Translations under genes and position numbers: made by a program
Part shown: in pieces, positions 9,622 to 19,470 of the stretch
Position numbering within the stretch: the first letter of the stretch is position 1
Layout of the letters: each line of letters opens with the position of its first letter
Notes under the pieces: model-generated
What the model saw: only the letters and a program-made list of their open reading frames with translations
The model's database searches: none
Told to the model about the DNA's origin: nothing
Origin: Drouetiella hepatica Uher 2000/2452
GTDB lineage: Bacteria > Cyanobacteriota > Cyanobacteriia > Elainellales > Elainellaceae
Direction of reading: 5' to 3'
Length of the DNA: 64,000 nucleotides
NCBI GenBank assembly: GCA_019359505.1
Contig: JAHHHD010000003.1
Span: forward strand, 1 to 64,000

Positions 9622-10089
9622 CGTCTATCTCCCGCAACAAATAGAAACTCTTAGTTAAATGCTGTCTAAAAACTTCGACGGAATAACCGATCGTTAAATC
9701 TTTGTTAAGGCATTTTCAGAATCCCCAGATCTAACAATACTAGGGTTGTTTAACGTTTGCAATATAAAACAAAATGATTGTAATTTATGTGAGTTATAAA
9801 ATACGTTTATCTGTACGGATCATTTTTAGATAAAGTTCTGCAAGCCAGGTTGGCTAAATATTAGCCAACCTGGGTCGTGCTAGTATTTCGTTAATAAACT
9901 GTGAGATTTCCTTACTTCTCTCTCTTACTTTTCTCTCTAAGTATCTGGCTCTGTACGTATCTCAAAGAGGTCACGAGCTAGTCTGCGGAGCTACCCTCCA
10001 CCCTCAGCCTACCTCCATCGCCTAGCCACTGCTCGGACTGGGTTGGCTTTTATAAGAAATAAATTCAATAAGAAATCTAAGACAAATTC
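9622..10089. promoter_or_regulatory. Divergent ccmK2 / ndhF control region
   Basis: A 468-bp non-coding region that must hold the promoters for the carboxysome operon and for ndhF-ndhD. It is AT-rich near 9740-9830. Almost exactly at its centre is a perfect palindrome with 13-bp arms and an ATA loop (9845-9873). Both gene sets serve CO2 concentration, so shared regulation here is plausible, but I recognise no defined CmpR/NdhR site. Confidence 0.6.
9845..9873. promoter_or_regulatory. 29-bp palindrome midway between ccmK2 and ndhF
   Basis: Arms CCAGGTTGGCTAA and TTAGCCAACCTGG pair perfectly around ATA. The element lies 223 bp from the ccmK2 start and 217 bp from the ndhF start. It has no T-run, so it could be an operator, a boundary between the two transcription units, or part of a leader RNA. 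Function is not shown. Confidence 0.55.
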
Positions 10090-11970
10090 ATGATTGAGCT
10101 TTTCTCACAGACTAGCTGGTGGGTTCCCGTTTACGGCTTGATCGGCGCGGTCATCACTCTGCCCTGGTCAATTGGTCTAGTGCGTCGCACGGGATCTCGA
10201 CCTGCGGCATATCTCAACGTGCTAATGACCGTTTTGGCGCTGATCCATAGCTCCATATTGCTATGGAGCGTTTGGGATTTGCCTCCAGAGCGATTGCTGA
10301 TTCCCTGGCTCCACGCTCCTGGGTTTAACATTTGGCTGACCCTCGTGACTTCCAGAATTAGTGTCGGCGGCACGGTGATCATCGCAGGTCTGAGCCTGCT
10401 GGCTCAAGTTTTTGCCTTGGGCTACATGGAAAAAGATTGGGCATTGGCGCGTTTCTTTGGGCTGATGGGAGTCTTTGAGGCGGCGCTGAGCGGCATTCTC
10501 CTCAGCGATTCGCTGTTCTTTAGCTATGCACTACTGGAGATTTTGACCCTCTCTACCTACCTGCTGGTGGGCTTTTGGTACGCACAGCCTCTAGTCGTCA
10601 CTGCGGCAAGAGACGCATTTCTTACTAAGCGAGTGGGCGATCTACTGCTGCTGATGGGCGTAGTCACGCTCTCGTCGGTTGCAGGCAGCCTGGACTTTAC
10701 GCACCTCGCTATTTGGGCAGAAACGGCTCAGCTTTCGCCCCTAGTGGCAAACTTGATGTGTCTAGCCCTATTGGCAGGGCCAGTAGGTAAATGCGCTCAG
10801 TTTCCGCTGAATCTATGGCTGGATGAGGCAATGGAAGGCCCTAACCCAGCTTCGATCTTGCGAAACTCGGTGGTGGTTGCCTGCGGAGCCTATGTGCTGA
10901 TTGCGCTTCAGCCTGTGTTGGCGCTCTCTCCGCTGGCGCTGACGACGCTGACGGTGCTGGGGGCGATGACAGCGATCGGGGCTTCTTTGGTGGCGATCGC
11001 CCAAATTGATATCAAACGTGCTCTATCTCACTCCACTAGCGCCTATTTAGGTCTGGTGTTTTTGGCGGTTGGGATGCAGCAAGATGAGATAGCGCTGCTG
11101 TTCCTTTTCGTTCATGGGTTAGCTAAAGCGCTGCTGTTCATGAGTACCGGGTCAATTATTTTGACCACCAGCACTCAAGACTTAACTGAAATGGGCGGAC
11201 TTGCCTCTCGGATGCCCGCAACTACGGCAGCCTACGTTGTCGGTGCGTTTGCCTCCATTGGGCTGCTGCCGTTGGGCAACTTTATGGCAATGGTGGAGTG
11301 GGCAGAGGCTGCCTGGATCTCAGCGCCTTGGTTACTGGGTGTGCTGATTACAGTCAATAGCCTGACGGCTTTTAACTTGGTGCGAGTCTTTGGGCTAGTG
11401 TTTTGGGGAGAGCCAAAGGTTAAGACGCGCCGTGCCCCAGAGGTAGGCTGGCTGATGGCGGTGCCTATGGTGACATTGACCATCTTTAACTTACTGACCC
11501 CGTTTATTCTGCAAAAGTTTTATATCTTGCCCACTTGGGATGATTCAAACCTTAGTCTGGTGGTAGTACTGGTGCTTTCTAGTCTGTTGGGCTGCGGTTT
11601 AGGCGGATGGCTCTACCTCAGCCCTCAGCGACCCAAGCTGGCTGGCGCAGTTGCGGCTCCGTTACGCGAAGTATTTGCCGATGATTTCAAGATGAACCGT
11701 CTCTATCAGCTCAGCGTTGTATTTGCAGTCTTGCTAGGATCTCGTATGGCGGCGTGGTTCGATCGCTACATTGTGGATGGTCTGGTCAACTTTGTGGGTG
11801 TCGCCTCAATTTTTGGCGGCGAAACGCTGAAGTACACGATCTCTGGTCAGTCGCGGCATTATTTGCTGACGGTGTTTATCGGCATTCTGCTATCCATTAC
11901 GGTCTTGAGCTGGACGTTTTGGGAGTGGTCGCCCGATCTCCATTCCTTGGCAATTAGAGTTCAGCCCTAG
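10090..11970 (+). CDS. ndhF4: NDH-1 subunit NdhF of the CO2-uptake type, probably NdhF4
   Basis: This 626-residue, multi-spanning membrane subunit belongs to the NuoL/NdhF proton-pumping family. The antiporter core is visible as LFFSYALLEILTLSTYLLVG, then GPVGKCAQFPLNLWLDEAMEGPNP and the lysine-containing IAQIDIKRALSHSTSAYLG. C-terminal helices (SRHYLLTVFIGILLSITVLS) follow a lateral-helix region. Divergent NdhF3/NdhF4 copies pair with NdhD3/NdhD4 and CupA/CupB in NDH-1MS complexes, which hydrate CO2 at the thylakoid membrane. Location beside the ccm operon and the following ndhD match, as I recall, the ndhF4-ndhD4 arrangement of Anabaena, hence the symbol. F3 is not excluded. No cupA/cupB gene is in the window. 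Confidence 0.85.
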   Translation: MIELFSQTSWWVPVYGLIGAVITLPWSIGLVRRTGSRPAAYLNVLMTVLALIHSSILLWSVWDLPPERLLIPWLHAPGFNIWLTLVTSRISVGGTVIIAGLSLLAQVFALGYMEKDWALARFFGLMGVFEAALSGILLSDSLFFSYALLEILTLSTYLLVGFWYAQPLVVTAARDAFLTKRVGDLLLLMGVVTLSSVAGSLDFTHLAIWAETAQLSPLVANLMCLALLAGPVGKCAQFPLNLWLDEAMEGPNPASILRNSVVVACGAYVLIALQPVLALSPLALTTLTVLGAMTAIGASLVAIAQIDIKRALSHSTSAYLGLVFLAVGMQQDEIALLFLFVHGLAKALLFMSTGSIILTTSTQDLTEMGGLASRMPATTAAYVVGAFASIGLLPLGNFMAMVEWAEAAWISAPWLLGVLITVNSLTAFNLVRVFGLVFWGEPKVKTRRAPEVGWLMAVPMVTLTIFNLLTPFILQKFYILPTWDDSNLSLVVVLVLSSLLGCGLGGWLYLSPQRPKLAGAVAAPLREVFADDFKMNRLYQLSVVFAVLLGSRMAAWFDRYIVDGLVNFVGVASIFGGETLKYTISGQSRHYLLTVFIGILLSITVLSWTFWEWSPDLHSLAIRVQP

Positions 11971-12056
11971 ATCTGGTTTGCTCTGGAGCTGTTTTTTGGG
12001 CGATCGGCGGTGACGTAAACAAGTTTAGTCATAAGGACAGGAGCCGTAGGTTAGGA

Positions 12057-13649
12057 ATGCTGAGTGTTTTAGTTTGGGTTCCCATTGTTGGCGCGATTTT
12101 AATTGCGGTATTGCCTGAGTCTGGAGTGCAGACCCGATCGCGGCAGGTGGCGCTGGCGATCGCGGGTCTCACCTTGCTTTGGACGGCTTACCTGTTGATT
12201 CAGTTTGATGTCACTGAACCGGGCTGGCAGTTTCAAGAGTCGCTGCCCTGGATTGAGAATCTAGGGCTTGCCTATCAGATGGGCATTGATGGTCTTTCCC
12301 TGCCGCTGCTGCTGCTGAACAGCTTGTTGACGGCGATCGCCATTTTTTGCACCGATTTGAATATCAACCGTCCGCGACTCTACTACAGTCTGATGCTGGT
12401 GTTGAGTAGCGCGGTGGCAGGAGCGTTTTTGGCGCAGAATCTGCTGCTATTTTTCCTGTTCTATGAGATTGAGCTGATTCCGCTGTATCTAGTGATTGCG
12501 ATCTGGGGCGGGGCGCGGCGCGGCTATGCGGCTACAAAATTTTTGATCTACACAGCAGCTTCAGGTGTGCTGATCTTGGTGGCTTTCTTTGGGCTAGCGC
12601 TGGTTAGCGGTCTTTCTAGCTTTGACTATGAGGCGTTGCGATCGCACACGCTTCCCCTTTCGACTCAACTTGTCTTGCTGATAACGCTGCTGATCGGCTT
12701 TGGCATTAAAATCCCGATCGTTCCTTTCCACACCTGGCTACCCGATGCCCACGTCGAAGCGCCAACCCCCGTTTCCGTTCTGCTGGCAGGGGTCTTGCTG
12801 AAGCTGGGAACCTACGGCTTGCTCAGGTTTGGTCTGGGGCTGTTTCCTGAAGCATGGAACATCATTTCGCCGGGATTGGCGGCGATCGCTGTAGTCGGCG
12901 TCCTGTATGGCTCTTTGGCGGCGATCGCGCAGACCGACATGAAAAAAATTGTTGCCTACAGTTCGGTTGGGCACATGGGATACATCATTTTAGCGAGCGC
13001 TACTGCTACACCCTTGAGTCTGGTGGCAACGATCGCGCAAATGGTCAGCCATGGTTTGATTTCGGCAATGCTGTTTTTGCTGGTGGGCGTGGTCTACTCC
13101 AAGACGGGAACTCGCGATATTAATGTGCTGCGCGGCTTGCTTAGCCCAGAACGCGGCTTGCCTTTGGTCGGCAGCATGATGGTGATCGCAACGATGGCGA
13201 GTGCTGGAATTCCGGGCATGGTGGGCTTTATTGCCGAATTTTTAGTCTACCGCAGCAGTTTTCCAGTCTTTCCGGTACAGACGTTGCTGTGCATGATCGG
13301 CACAGGGCTAACCGCCGTCTATTTCTTGATGCTGGTCAATCGCGTGTTCTTTGGTCGCTTGCCCGAAAGTTTGTCCAACCTCCCTAGGGTCAAATGGCGC
13401 GATCGCATTCCGGCTGGGATCATTGCTGCCCTCGTCATCCTTTTAGGCATTCAACCCAACTGGATGCTGCGCTGGAGCGAACAAACGGCTACGGCAATGG
13501 GGATGAACAGCGAGGAGCGCGTAGCCGAAATGAAGCGGATGGAGGCTGCCCATGAAATTGCAGAGGGCGAAATGACACAGCGTTTAGAAAAAGCTATCGA
13601 AGCCCCCGAAGTGAAAGTTTCGGTATCCCAAGATCGATCGCATTCTTGA
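12057..13649 (+). CDS. ndhD4: NDH-1 subunit NdhD of the CO2-uptake type, probably NdhD4
   Basis: This 530-residue protein of the NuoM/NdhD family is a second proton-channel subunit of NDH-1. Diagnostic stretches are LGLAYQMGIDGLSLPLLLLN, LLFFLFYEIELIPLYLVIAIWGG with the essential Glu, GFGIKIPIVPFHTWLPDAHVEAPT, and AIAQTDMKKIVAYSSVGHMG. It lies 86 bp downstream of ndhF on the same strand, so the two are almost certainly co-transcribed. With NdhF it forms the variable arm of NDH-1MS-type complexes that use electron flow to drive CO2-to-bicarbonate conversion. A hydrophilic tail of about 60 residues at the C-terminus is somewhat long for the family. Confidence 0.87.
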   Translation: MLSVLVWVPIVGAILIAVLPESGVQTRSRQVALAIAGLTLLWTAYLLIQFDVTEPGWQFQESLPWIENLGLAYQMGIDGLSLPLLLLNSLLTAIAIFCTDLNINRPRLYYSLMLVLSSAVAGAFLAQNLLLFFLFYEIELIPLYLVIAIWGGARRGYAATKFLIYTAASGVLILVAFFGLALVSGLSSFDYEALRSHTLPLSTQLVLLITLLIGFGIKIPIVPFHTWLPDAHVEAPTPVSVLLAGVLLKLGTYGLLRFGLGLFPEAWNIISPGLAAIAVVGVLYGSLAAIAQTDMKKIVAYSSVGHMGYIILASATATPLSLVATIAQMVSHGLISAMLFLLVGVVYSKTGTRDINVLRGLLSPERGLPLVGSMMVIATMASAGIPGMVGFIAEFLVYRSSFPVFPVQTLLCMIGTGLTAVYFLMLVNRVFFGRLPESLSNLPRVKWRDRIPAGIIAALVILLGIQPNWMLRWSEQTATAMGMNSEERVAEMKRMEAAHEIAEGEMTQRLEKAIEAPEVKVSVSQDRSHS

Positions 13650-13777
13650 AGTAATCTGAAATAATTGAGGGGCAATCTGCGGCTGAGCTGGAATCCAGCA
13701 TCAGTCGGGTACATTGCTATAGGTTGTTATACTGAGATCGCGCCATACCTGGCTTTAAAAGCCTTTACTTTGAGTCT

Positions 13778-16453
13778 ATGCAGCCCACCGACCCTAGCAA
13801 ATTCACCGAAAAAGCCTGGGAGGCGATCGTCAAATCCCAGGATGTTGCCCGTCGTTTTCGGCACCAGCAGCTAGAGGTCGAACATCTGGCGATCGCGACC
13901 CTCGAACTAGAAGGGACGGTGAATGCCATGCTGACTAAGGCGGGAGCAGATCCGGTAAAGCTGAAGCAGCAGATGGAAGCCTTTGCTCAGCGTCAGCCCA
14001 GGGTTGCTGCCGATGGACAGCTTTATCTGGGACAAGGGCTAGACACCCTGCTAGACAATGCCGAAGCCTCCCGCAAGTTTTTTCAGGATGACTTTATCTC
14101 TGTCGAGCATTTGTTGATTGGGCTTGCCGAGGACGATCGCGTGGGTCGTCGTCTGTTCCGCAGTTTGGGCGTGGAGCCTAAGCAGCTTGAAACCGCCATT
14201 AAAGCCATTCGGGGTAGCCAAAAAGTTAAGGATCAGGCTCCAGAATCTAGCTATGCGGCGTTAGAAAAGTATGGACGCGACTTAACCGAGCAGGCAAGAG
14301 CCGGAAAACTCGATCCGGTGATCGGTCGAGATGAAGAAATTCGGCGGGTGGTGCAGGTGCTATCTCGCCGCACCAAAAACAATCCTGTGTTGATTGGGGA
14401 ACCGGGCGTGGGCAAAACGGCGATCGCTGAAGCCTTGGCGCAGCGGATTGTTAACGGCGACGTGCCAGAATCTCTAAAAGGAAGGCAGTTAATTAGCCTG
14501 GATATGGGGGCTTTAATCGCTGGAGCCAAATATCGCGGCGAATTTGAGGAGCGGCTACGAGCCGTTTTGCGAGAAGTCACGGGTTCTGGCGGACAAATTG
14601 TGCTGTTCATCGACGAGCTGCATACCGTCATGGGTGCCGGGGCGGCTCAGGGAACGATGGATGCAAGCAACTTGCTAAAGCCGATGCTGGCACGAGGCGA
14701 ACTGCGCTGCATTGGCGCGACAACTCTGGATGAGTATCGCAAGTACATTGAAAAAGATGCGGCGTTAGAACGTCGATTTCAGCAGGTTTATGTGGATCAG
14801 CCTTCGGTAGAAGACACGATCTCAATTCTGCGGGGACTCAAGGAGAAGTACGCCACCCACCACGGCGTCAAGATTTCGGATTCGGCATTGGTTGCCGCCG
14901 CCACCCTATCCGATCGCTACATCAGCGATCGCTTTTTGCCCGATAAGGCGATCGACTTGGTGGACGAAGCTGCCGCCAAGCTGAACATGGAAAACACCTC
15001 TAAGCCCGCAGAGCTGGAAACCATTGAGCGTCGCTTGCGCCAGCTCAAGATGGAGAAGCTGTCTTTAGAAGGAGAAGGGCAGCCTGCTGTGGCGATCGGA
15101 GCCTATCAAGGATCGAGAGAGCGGCTGGAGAAAATAGATCAAGAAATCAGTGATCTAGAACAACAAGAGGGTGACTTTAACTTGCAGTGGGGGTCTGAAA
15201 AACAGCTGCTAGATGCTATTAATGCCCTCAAAGAAGAAGAGGAGCAACTGCGTCGTCAAATTGACAAAGCTGAGCGAGGATATGATCTGAACACAGCCGC
15301 CCAGCTCAAGTACGGCAGGCTAGAAGCCGTTCATCGTGACCTGGAAGAAAAAGAAGCCAGCTTGGTAGAAATACAAAAGCAAAGCCGATCGCTGTTGCGA
15401 GAGCAGGTGACAGATGCTGATATTGCCGATATTGTCGCCAAATGGACAGGCATTCCGGTAACGCGATTAATGGAATCCGAGCGCCAAAAGCTATTGCAAA
15501 TGGAGCGTTATTTGCACCAGCGCGTCATCGGTCAGCAGGAGGCTGTAGAAGCAGTTTCAGCCGCGATCCGACGCGCCCGTGCAGGTATGAAAGATCTGGG
15601 TCGTCCGATCGGCTCCTTCATGTTTTTAGGTCCGACAGGTGTGGGGAAAACCGAGCTGGCGAGAGCGTTGGCAGAATGCCTGTTTGACACTGACGCGGCT
15701 CTGGTGCGGCTAGATATGTCGGAGTATATGGAGAAAAACTCCGTGGCGCGGTTAATCGGCGCACCGCCGGGGTATGTCGGCTATGAAGAAGGCGGTCAGC
15801 TTTCTGATGCGATTCGGCAGCATCCTTATTCTGTGCTGTTGCTAGATGAAGTCGAGAAAGCTCATCCAGACGTGTTTAATATCCTGCTGCAACTGCTGGA
15901 TGACGGACGCATTACCGACTCCCAGGGACGCACTGCGGATTGCCGCAATACCATTGTGGTGATGACGAGCAACATCGGCAGCGAACATATTTTAGATGTG
16001 TCAGGGGATGAGGCAAAGTACGAAGAGATCCAAAAGCGGGTAATGAATGCTTTGCGATCGCATTTCCGTCCCGAATTCCTCAACCGTGTAGACGACATCA
16101 TCCTCTTCCACCCCCTCAGCATTCAGCAATTGCGCCAAATTGTGAGCATTCAGCTTCGGCGCGTACATCGTCTGCTGGATGACCAAAAAATTGGACTAGA
16201 GCTGACGGTTGCTGCGCAAAACTTCATTGCAGACGTAGGCTATGACCCCGTATATGGGGCACGTCCGCTGAAGCGCGCCATCCAGAAGCTGATCGAAAAC
16301 CCGATCGCCACCAAGATATTAGAAAACGCCTTTGTTGAAGGTGACATCATCCAAATTGAAGTGGTTGATCACAAGCTAACGTTCGTCAAAAAATCGCCTG
16401 TTGTGGGCAATGCACCTGCGATCGTTCCTCAAGCTTTGGCGGCTGAAAACTAA
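13778..16453 (+). CDS. clpB: ATP-dependent disaggregase ClpB
   Basis: This 891-residue Hsp100 chaperone dissolves protein aggregates together with DnaK. The order is standard: N domain (about 1-150, two Clp_N repeats), AAA+ domain 1 with Walker [10 protein letters not shown] and Walker B LFIDELH, a coiled-coil M domain (about 400-530, rich in Glu/Gln/Leu), AAA+ domain 2 with GPTGVGKTE and LLLDEVEK, and a ClpB-type C-terminal domain. The ClpP-binding loop of ClpA/ClpC is absent, as expected. Cyanobacteria usually have two clpB genes, and I cannot tell which this is. It starts about 130 bp after ndhD on the same strand and seems to have its own upstream region. Confidence 0.95.
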   Translation: MQPTDPSKFTEKAWEAIVKSQDVARRFRHQQLEVEHLAIATLELEGTVNAMLTKAGADPVKLKQQMEAFAQRQPRVAADGQLYLGQGLDTLLDNAEASRKFFQDDFISVEHLLIGLAEDDRVGRRLFRSLGVEPKQLETAIKAIRGSQKVKDQAPESSYAALEKYGRDLTEQARAGKLDPVIGRDEEIRRVVQVLSRRTKNNPVLIGEPGVGKTAIAEALAQRIVNGDVPESLKGRQLISLDMGALIAGAKYRGEFEERLRAVLREVTGSGGQIVLFIDELHTVMGAGAAQGTMDASNLLKPMLARGELRCIGATTLDEYRKYIEKDAALERRFQQVYVDQPSVEDTISILRGLKEKYATHHGVKISDSALVAAATLSDRYISDRFLPDKAIDLVDEAAAKLNMENTSKPAELETIERRLRQLKMEKLSLEGEGQPAVAIGAYQGSRERLEKIDQEISDLEQQEGDFNLQWGSEKQLLDAINALKEEEEQLRRQIDKAERGYDLNTAAQLKYGRLEAVHRDLEEKEASLVEIQKQSRSLLREQVTDADIADIVAKWTGIPVTRLMESERQKLLQMERYLHQRVIGQQEAVEAVSAAIRRARAGMKDLGRPIGSFMFLGPTGVGKTELARALAECLFDTDAALVRLDMSEYMEKNSVARLIGAPPGYVGYEEGGQLSDAIRQHPYSVLLLDEVEKAHPDVFNILLQLLDDGRITDSQGRTADCRNTIVVMTSNIGSEHILDVSGDEAKYEEIQKRVMNALRSHFRPEFLNRVDDIILFHPLSIQQLRQIVSIQLRRVHRLLDDQKIGLELTVAAQNFIADVGYDPVYGARPLKRAIQKLIENPIATKILENAFVEGDIIQIEVVDHKLTFVKKSPVVGNAPAIVPQALAAEN

Positions 16454-16518
16454 AAGAACACTTTGCGCTGAACACTTTGCACTACGGTAAAGCCATCGAG
16501 GTCGCATAGGAGAAAGCC

Positions 16519-17205
16519 ATGCAAACTCAGCCAAGCTATCACAAGCCTGAAGAATCTGTCCCTGAAGAACCGACCTTGGCGGAGTCTGCGCTCAAACGCT
16601 ACACGCCCGAAGAATATTTACGGCTGGAGGAAACTGCGGAATTTCGCAGCGAGTATCGAGATGGAGAAATTACGCCCATGACGGGAGGTTCAATTAACCA
16701 TAATCGTATTGTGGGCAGCATCTATGCTTATTTAAAGTTTGCGCTACGCGGTAAAAATTTGGAGGCCTTCACAAGCGATTTGCGTCTCTGGATTCCGACC
16801 TATCAGCTCTATACCTATCCGGATGTCATGGTGATTCAGGGCGAGCCTGTCTTTCAAGCCAAAAGAACTGACACGGTCATGAACCCTTGTCTAATTGTAG
16901 AAGTGCTGTCAAAATCAACTCAAACCTACGATCGCACCCGCAAGTTTAAGTTCTACCGATCGATCGCTGCACTTCAGGAATATGTGCTGGTTGATCAATA
17001 TGCGATCGAGATTGAGCATTATACTCGGCTAGAAGATAATTCTTGGCGGCTGCGGGACTATGGAGCTGATACACAGAGCCTTACACTTTCCTCAGTGGAG
17101 CTGGAGATCGCGATCGCCGATCTCTACGAAGGCGTGAATTTTGACCTTCAAGACCCTGAAGCCGCACCTTCTGAAGCACAAGCTGAAGAACAAGCAGCAA
17201 CTTGA
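16519..17205 (+). CDS. Uma2-family protein, putative PD-(D/E)XK nuclease (DUF820)
   Basis: This 228-residue member of the large cyanobacterial DUF820/Uma2 family has a restriction-endonuclease-like fold. The domain spans about residues 27-190: YTPEEYLRLEE, SEYRDGEI with an early Glu, the YPDVMV Asp, LIVEVLS with the second acidic residue, and YDRTRKFKFYRS. These expanded families have no settled role; transposon-derived nuclease activity is assumed. A charged tail rich in Glu, Ala and Gln ends the protein. A ribosome binding site AGGAG lies just before the ATG. It follows clpB by 65 bp with no obvious connection. Confidence 0.85.
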   Translation: MQTQPSYHKPEESVPEEPTLAESALKRYTPEEYLRLEETAEFRSEYRDGEITPMTGGSINHNRIVGSIYAYLKFALRGKNLEAFTSDLRLWIPTYQLYTYPDVMVIQGEPVFQAKRTDTVMNPCLIVEVLSKSTQTYDRTRKFKFYRSIAALQEYVLVDQYAIEIEHYTRLEDNSWRLRDYGADTQSLTLSSVELEIAIADLYEGVNFDLQDPEAAPSEAQAEEQAAT

Positions 17206-17239
17206 GCAACGTCTCTACTCGTTCCGAACCTCAATCAAG

Positions 17240-17268
17240 TTGCAAGTCGTACTCATAACGAGTATGAT
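17240..17268 (+). promoter_or_regulatory. dps promoter with overlapping inverted repeat
   Basis: A sigma70-type promoter reads TTGCAA, 17 bp, TATGAT. An inverted repeat TACTC-ATAAC-GAGTA (17250-17264) fills the spacer and enters the -10 box, a position suited to repression. The dps ATG lies 36 bp further on, after an AAGGAGA ribosome binding site. The regulator is unknown; a PerR- or Fur-like protein would fit the target. Confidence 0.55.
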
Positions 17269-17304
17269 TAATTGAGTGAAGGATTCACAAGGAGACTCAG
17301 AGCA

Positions 17305-17784
17305 ATGACCGCTACTCTACAAAACCCGACTGCCAGCATTGTTAGCACCCTTAACCGCGAACAAGCCAACGCCTTAGTTGCGTACCTTAACTATAAAAAA
17401 TATCACTGGCTGACTTTTGGCCCCTTATTCCGCGATCTGCACCTGCTGTTTGAAGAGCAAGGCGGCGAAGTCTTTGCCATGGTAGACGAGCTAGCCGAAC
17501 GTAGCCTGATGCTAGATGGCAAACCCATCGCTGACCCGGCTGACTACCTGCGGACGGCAACAGTTACTCCCTCAACAGGCGAGCTGGCAGTGCGCGATAT
17601 GGTGGCAGAAGCGATCGCTACCCACGAGCTGATCATTAGCGAAATGCATGAAGATGCGGCGATCGCCAATGACGCAGGGGATATTGGCACGGCTGACCTG
17701 TACACGCGCTTGGTGCAAGTTCATCAAAAGCACCGCTGGTTTTTGAAAGAGCTACTCAGAAAAGGGGACAACCTCGTGTCTTAG
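17305..17784 (+). CDS. dps: Dps-family ferritin, DNA-protecting protein
   Basis: A 159-residue ferritin-like four-helix protein. Dps dodecamers oxidise Fe(II) with peroxide, store iron and shield DNA. The family pattern is visible: NALVAYLNYKKYHWLTFGPLFRDLHLLFEE (about 24-53), containing the His and Asp ferroxidase ligands, then FAMVDELAERSLMLDGKP with the conserved D-E. A helix rich in Glu/His and the closing HQKHRWFLKELLRK follow. The ATG at 17305 is used because AAGGAGA precedes it at the right distance; an earlier non-ATG start at 17272 would overlap the promoter. It is transcribed alone and ends before a strong palindrome. Confidence 0.92.
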   Translation: MTATLQNPTASIVSTLNREQANALVAYLNYKKYHWLTFGPLFRDLHLLFEEQGGEVFAMVDELAERSLMLDGKPIADPADYLRTATVTPSTGELAVRDMVAEAIATHELIISEMHEDAAIANDAGDIGTADLYTRLVQVHQKHRWFLKELLRKGDNLVS

Positions 17785-18141
17785 TTGGATACAGGGTAGC
17801 CCTTGAGAGGTGAGGATTTTTAGTGGCGTGGGCAAAGCCCACGCCATTAAAAATCCTCACCTAAGTACCACTACCAGACACAGTTAGAGCGACATAGTTT
17901 TTGAGAGAAATACGCTGCACACCTTTCAAAAAGTAAGCGTTGCTGATGTACCTGTAGCTTGGACATTCCGCCCACACTACAGGTACATTTTTATTCAGAA
18001 ATTTCCTAGATCACGCGATGTGCGACTCTTTTTCTAAGGCTCTTGATCTATGTGGGACAGGCATCTTGCCCGTCCGAATCTGGGGAGGCAAGATGCCCAT
18101 CTACAAGACTTTCAGACCAAGTTGGACGTCGCGTTAGATCC
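17785..18141. other. Gene-free stretch after dps
   Basis: This 357-bp gap between two convergent genes holds the long palindrome at 17808-17862. It also has a partial inverted repeat around TGTACCTGTAG / CTACAGGTACA (17947-17986), and GGCATCTTGCC / GGCAAGATGCC near 18059-18097. All look like transcript-end structures. I see no gene. Confidence 0.5.
17808..17862. repeat. Long palindrome, 26-bp stem, AAA loop
   Basis: Arms from AGGTGAGG... to ...CCTCACCT pair over 26 positions, with one G-T wobble and the inner GC-rich part GGCGTGGGC / GCCCACGCC. Loop is AAA. It is immediately downstream of dps and probably ends that transcript. The architecture is the same as the palindromes at 1708, 19728, 34492, 41203, 56615, 58749 and 59203. 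Confidence 0.8.
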
Positions 18142-19470
18142 TTATTTCACAGTGCCGTCTGGCATTGTTGTATTTGACAAAGTAGCATTGCCTAAGTCAA
18201 CCCCAAACAGATTAGCTCCTTTGAGTTTTGCCCCTGTTAGATCCGCGCCGTCGAGATTTGCGTCACTGAGATCCACGCCACTGAGATCAGCATTGCGTAG
18301 ATTTACGCCGCTGAGGTCGGCTCCCTTGAGGCTGGCGCTCTTGAGGTTGGCGAAAGATAAATCGGCACTGCTTAAATCCGCGCCGATAAGTTTGGCGTTG
18401 CTGAGATTGGCAAACGAGAGATCGGTCTGGCTCAGGTCGGCATTGCTGAAGTCGGCTGCCGTCAGATTGGCGAGGGATAAGTCGCCGCCTTTGAGATCGG
18501 CACTATTAAAATTGGCATTGCTCAGGTTAGCAAAGAACAGCTTGGCATCTCCCAAACTGGCTCGGAAAAACTCGGCACCGCTTAAGTTAGCAAATGACAG
18601 ATCCGCACGATTGAGCGTTGCCCGAAATAGTTTGGTGCCGCTAAGGTTGGCGCGGCTGAGATTGGCATCGCGCAAGTCAGCATCGCGCAGGTCAAGATTG
18701 CTCAGCGTCACGCGACTTAGGTCGGCGCTGCTCAAGTCGGCACCTACGAGAGAAATCACCGGAGTTTTGCTGTCAATCAAATAAGACTCTGCTAAAAACT
18801 TGAGCAGAGCCGCTTTCCGCTGGCTGTCTAATTGTTCGAGCGTGGCGATCGTCTCTTGCTTTGCCTGAGTCCGAATGTCACTGCCTTCTAAAGATGTTTT
18901 CAAATCCCGATTTACAACGAAAGCATGAATCTTGTCCTGATAGTCTGCTAATAGTTCTTGCTGCGATCGCCTTACTGCTGGCTGCGGATTAGAGCGCCTC
19001 ATCCGGGTCGGTTCATCTGCTATGTACGTCGGCTCAGAGGCATACAGGTCACTGTCAACTGCTTCTGGCACAGTTGCACCAGAGGTATCATCTATATTGG
19101 AAGCATCCATATTGGAAGCATCCGTTGCACTGGTGGCATCAGGATTGACGCTAGAGTCGCCGCCCACAGCGCCATCCACAGCGCCATCCACAGCGCCATC
19201 CACCAGATCAGAGCTGACAGGTGTCTCGATCGCAGTAGGGATAGGGGGGCGATCGATATAGACAGGCTCATCGGCAATCTGTATCGCCTCTATGGGTCTA
19301 GAAGGGTTCTGCTGAGATTGACCCGGTGGCAGGGGAGAGCGATCGTCCTGTATTGATTCGGATGAGAGCGTTTTGGCGATCGAAACTCCCTGAGACTGCA
19401 CCAAAAGCAGGGAAACGACCAGCAGTTTTAGGGAGGGCCACCAAGTTTGCTTCAATTTTTCTCTAGACAT
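18142..19470 (-). CDS. Secreted or membrane-anchored pentapeptide-repeat protein
   Basis: Of about 442 residues. The start is a basic then hydrophobic segment (KLKQTWWPSLKLLVVSLLLVQ), a signal peptide or membrane anchor. A long acidic and Ser/Pro-rich linker comes next, including three GAVD repeats near residues 90-105. The second half is about 35 pentapeptide units of the A(D/N)LSxA type, such as SADLSRVTLSNLDLRDADL, expected to fold as a right-handed beta-helix. Cyanobacteria have many such proteins of unknown role. The repeats create a long open frame on the opposite strand, which is an artefact. The ATG at 19470 is chosen for its compact signal; an ATG at 19512 also exists. Confidence 0.85.
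   Translation of the reverse strand: MSREKLKQTWWPSLKLLVVSLLLVQSQGVSIAKTLSSESIQDDRSPLPPGQSQQNPSRPIEAIQIADEPVYIDRPPIPTAIETPVSSDLVDGAVDGAVDGAVGGDSSVNPDATSATDASNMDASNIDDTSGATVPEAVDSDLYASEPTYIADEPTRMRRSNPQPAVRRSQQELLADYQDKIHAFVVNRDLKTSLEGSDIRTQAKQETIATLEQLDSQRKAALLKFLAESYLIDSKTPVISLVGADLSSADLSRVTLSNLDLRDADLRDANLSRANLSGTKLFRATLNRADLSFANLSGAEFFRASLGDAKLFFANLSNANFNSADLKGGDLSLANLTAADFSNADLSQTDLSFANLSNAKLIGADLSSADLSFANLKSASLKGADLSGVNLRNADLSGVDLSDANLDGADLTGAKLKGANLFGVDLGNATLSNTTMPDGTVK

Noticed and set aside
18050-18784. Long plus-strand frame rich in Arg, Ser, Leu and Ala.
   Set aside because: It is exactly antisense to the pentapeptide repeats, and its own repeats mirror them. A known artefact of such genes.
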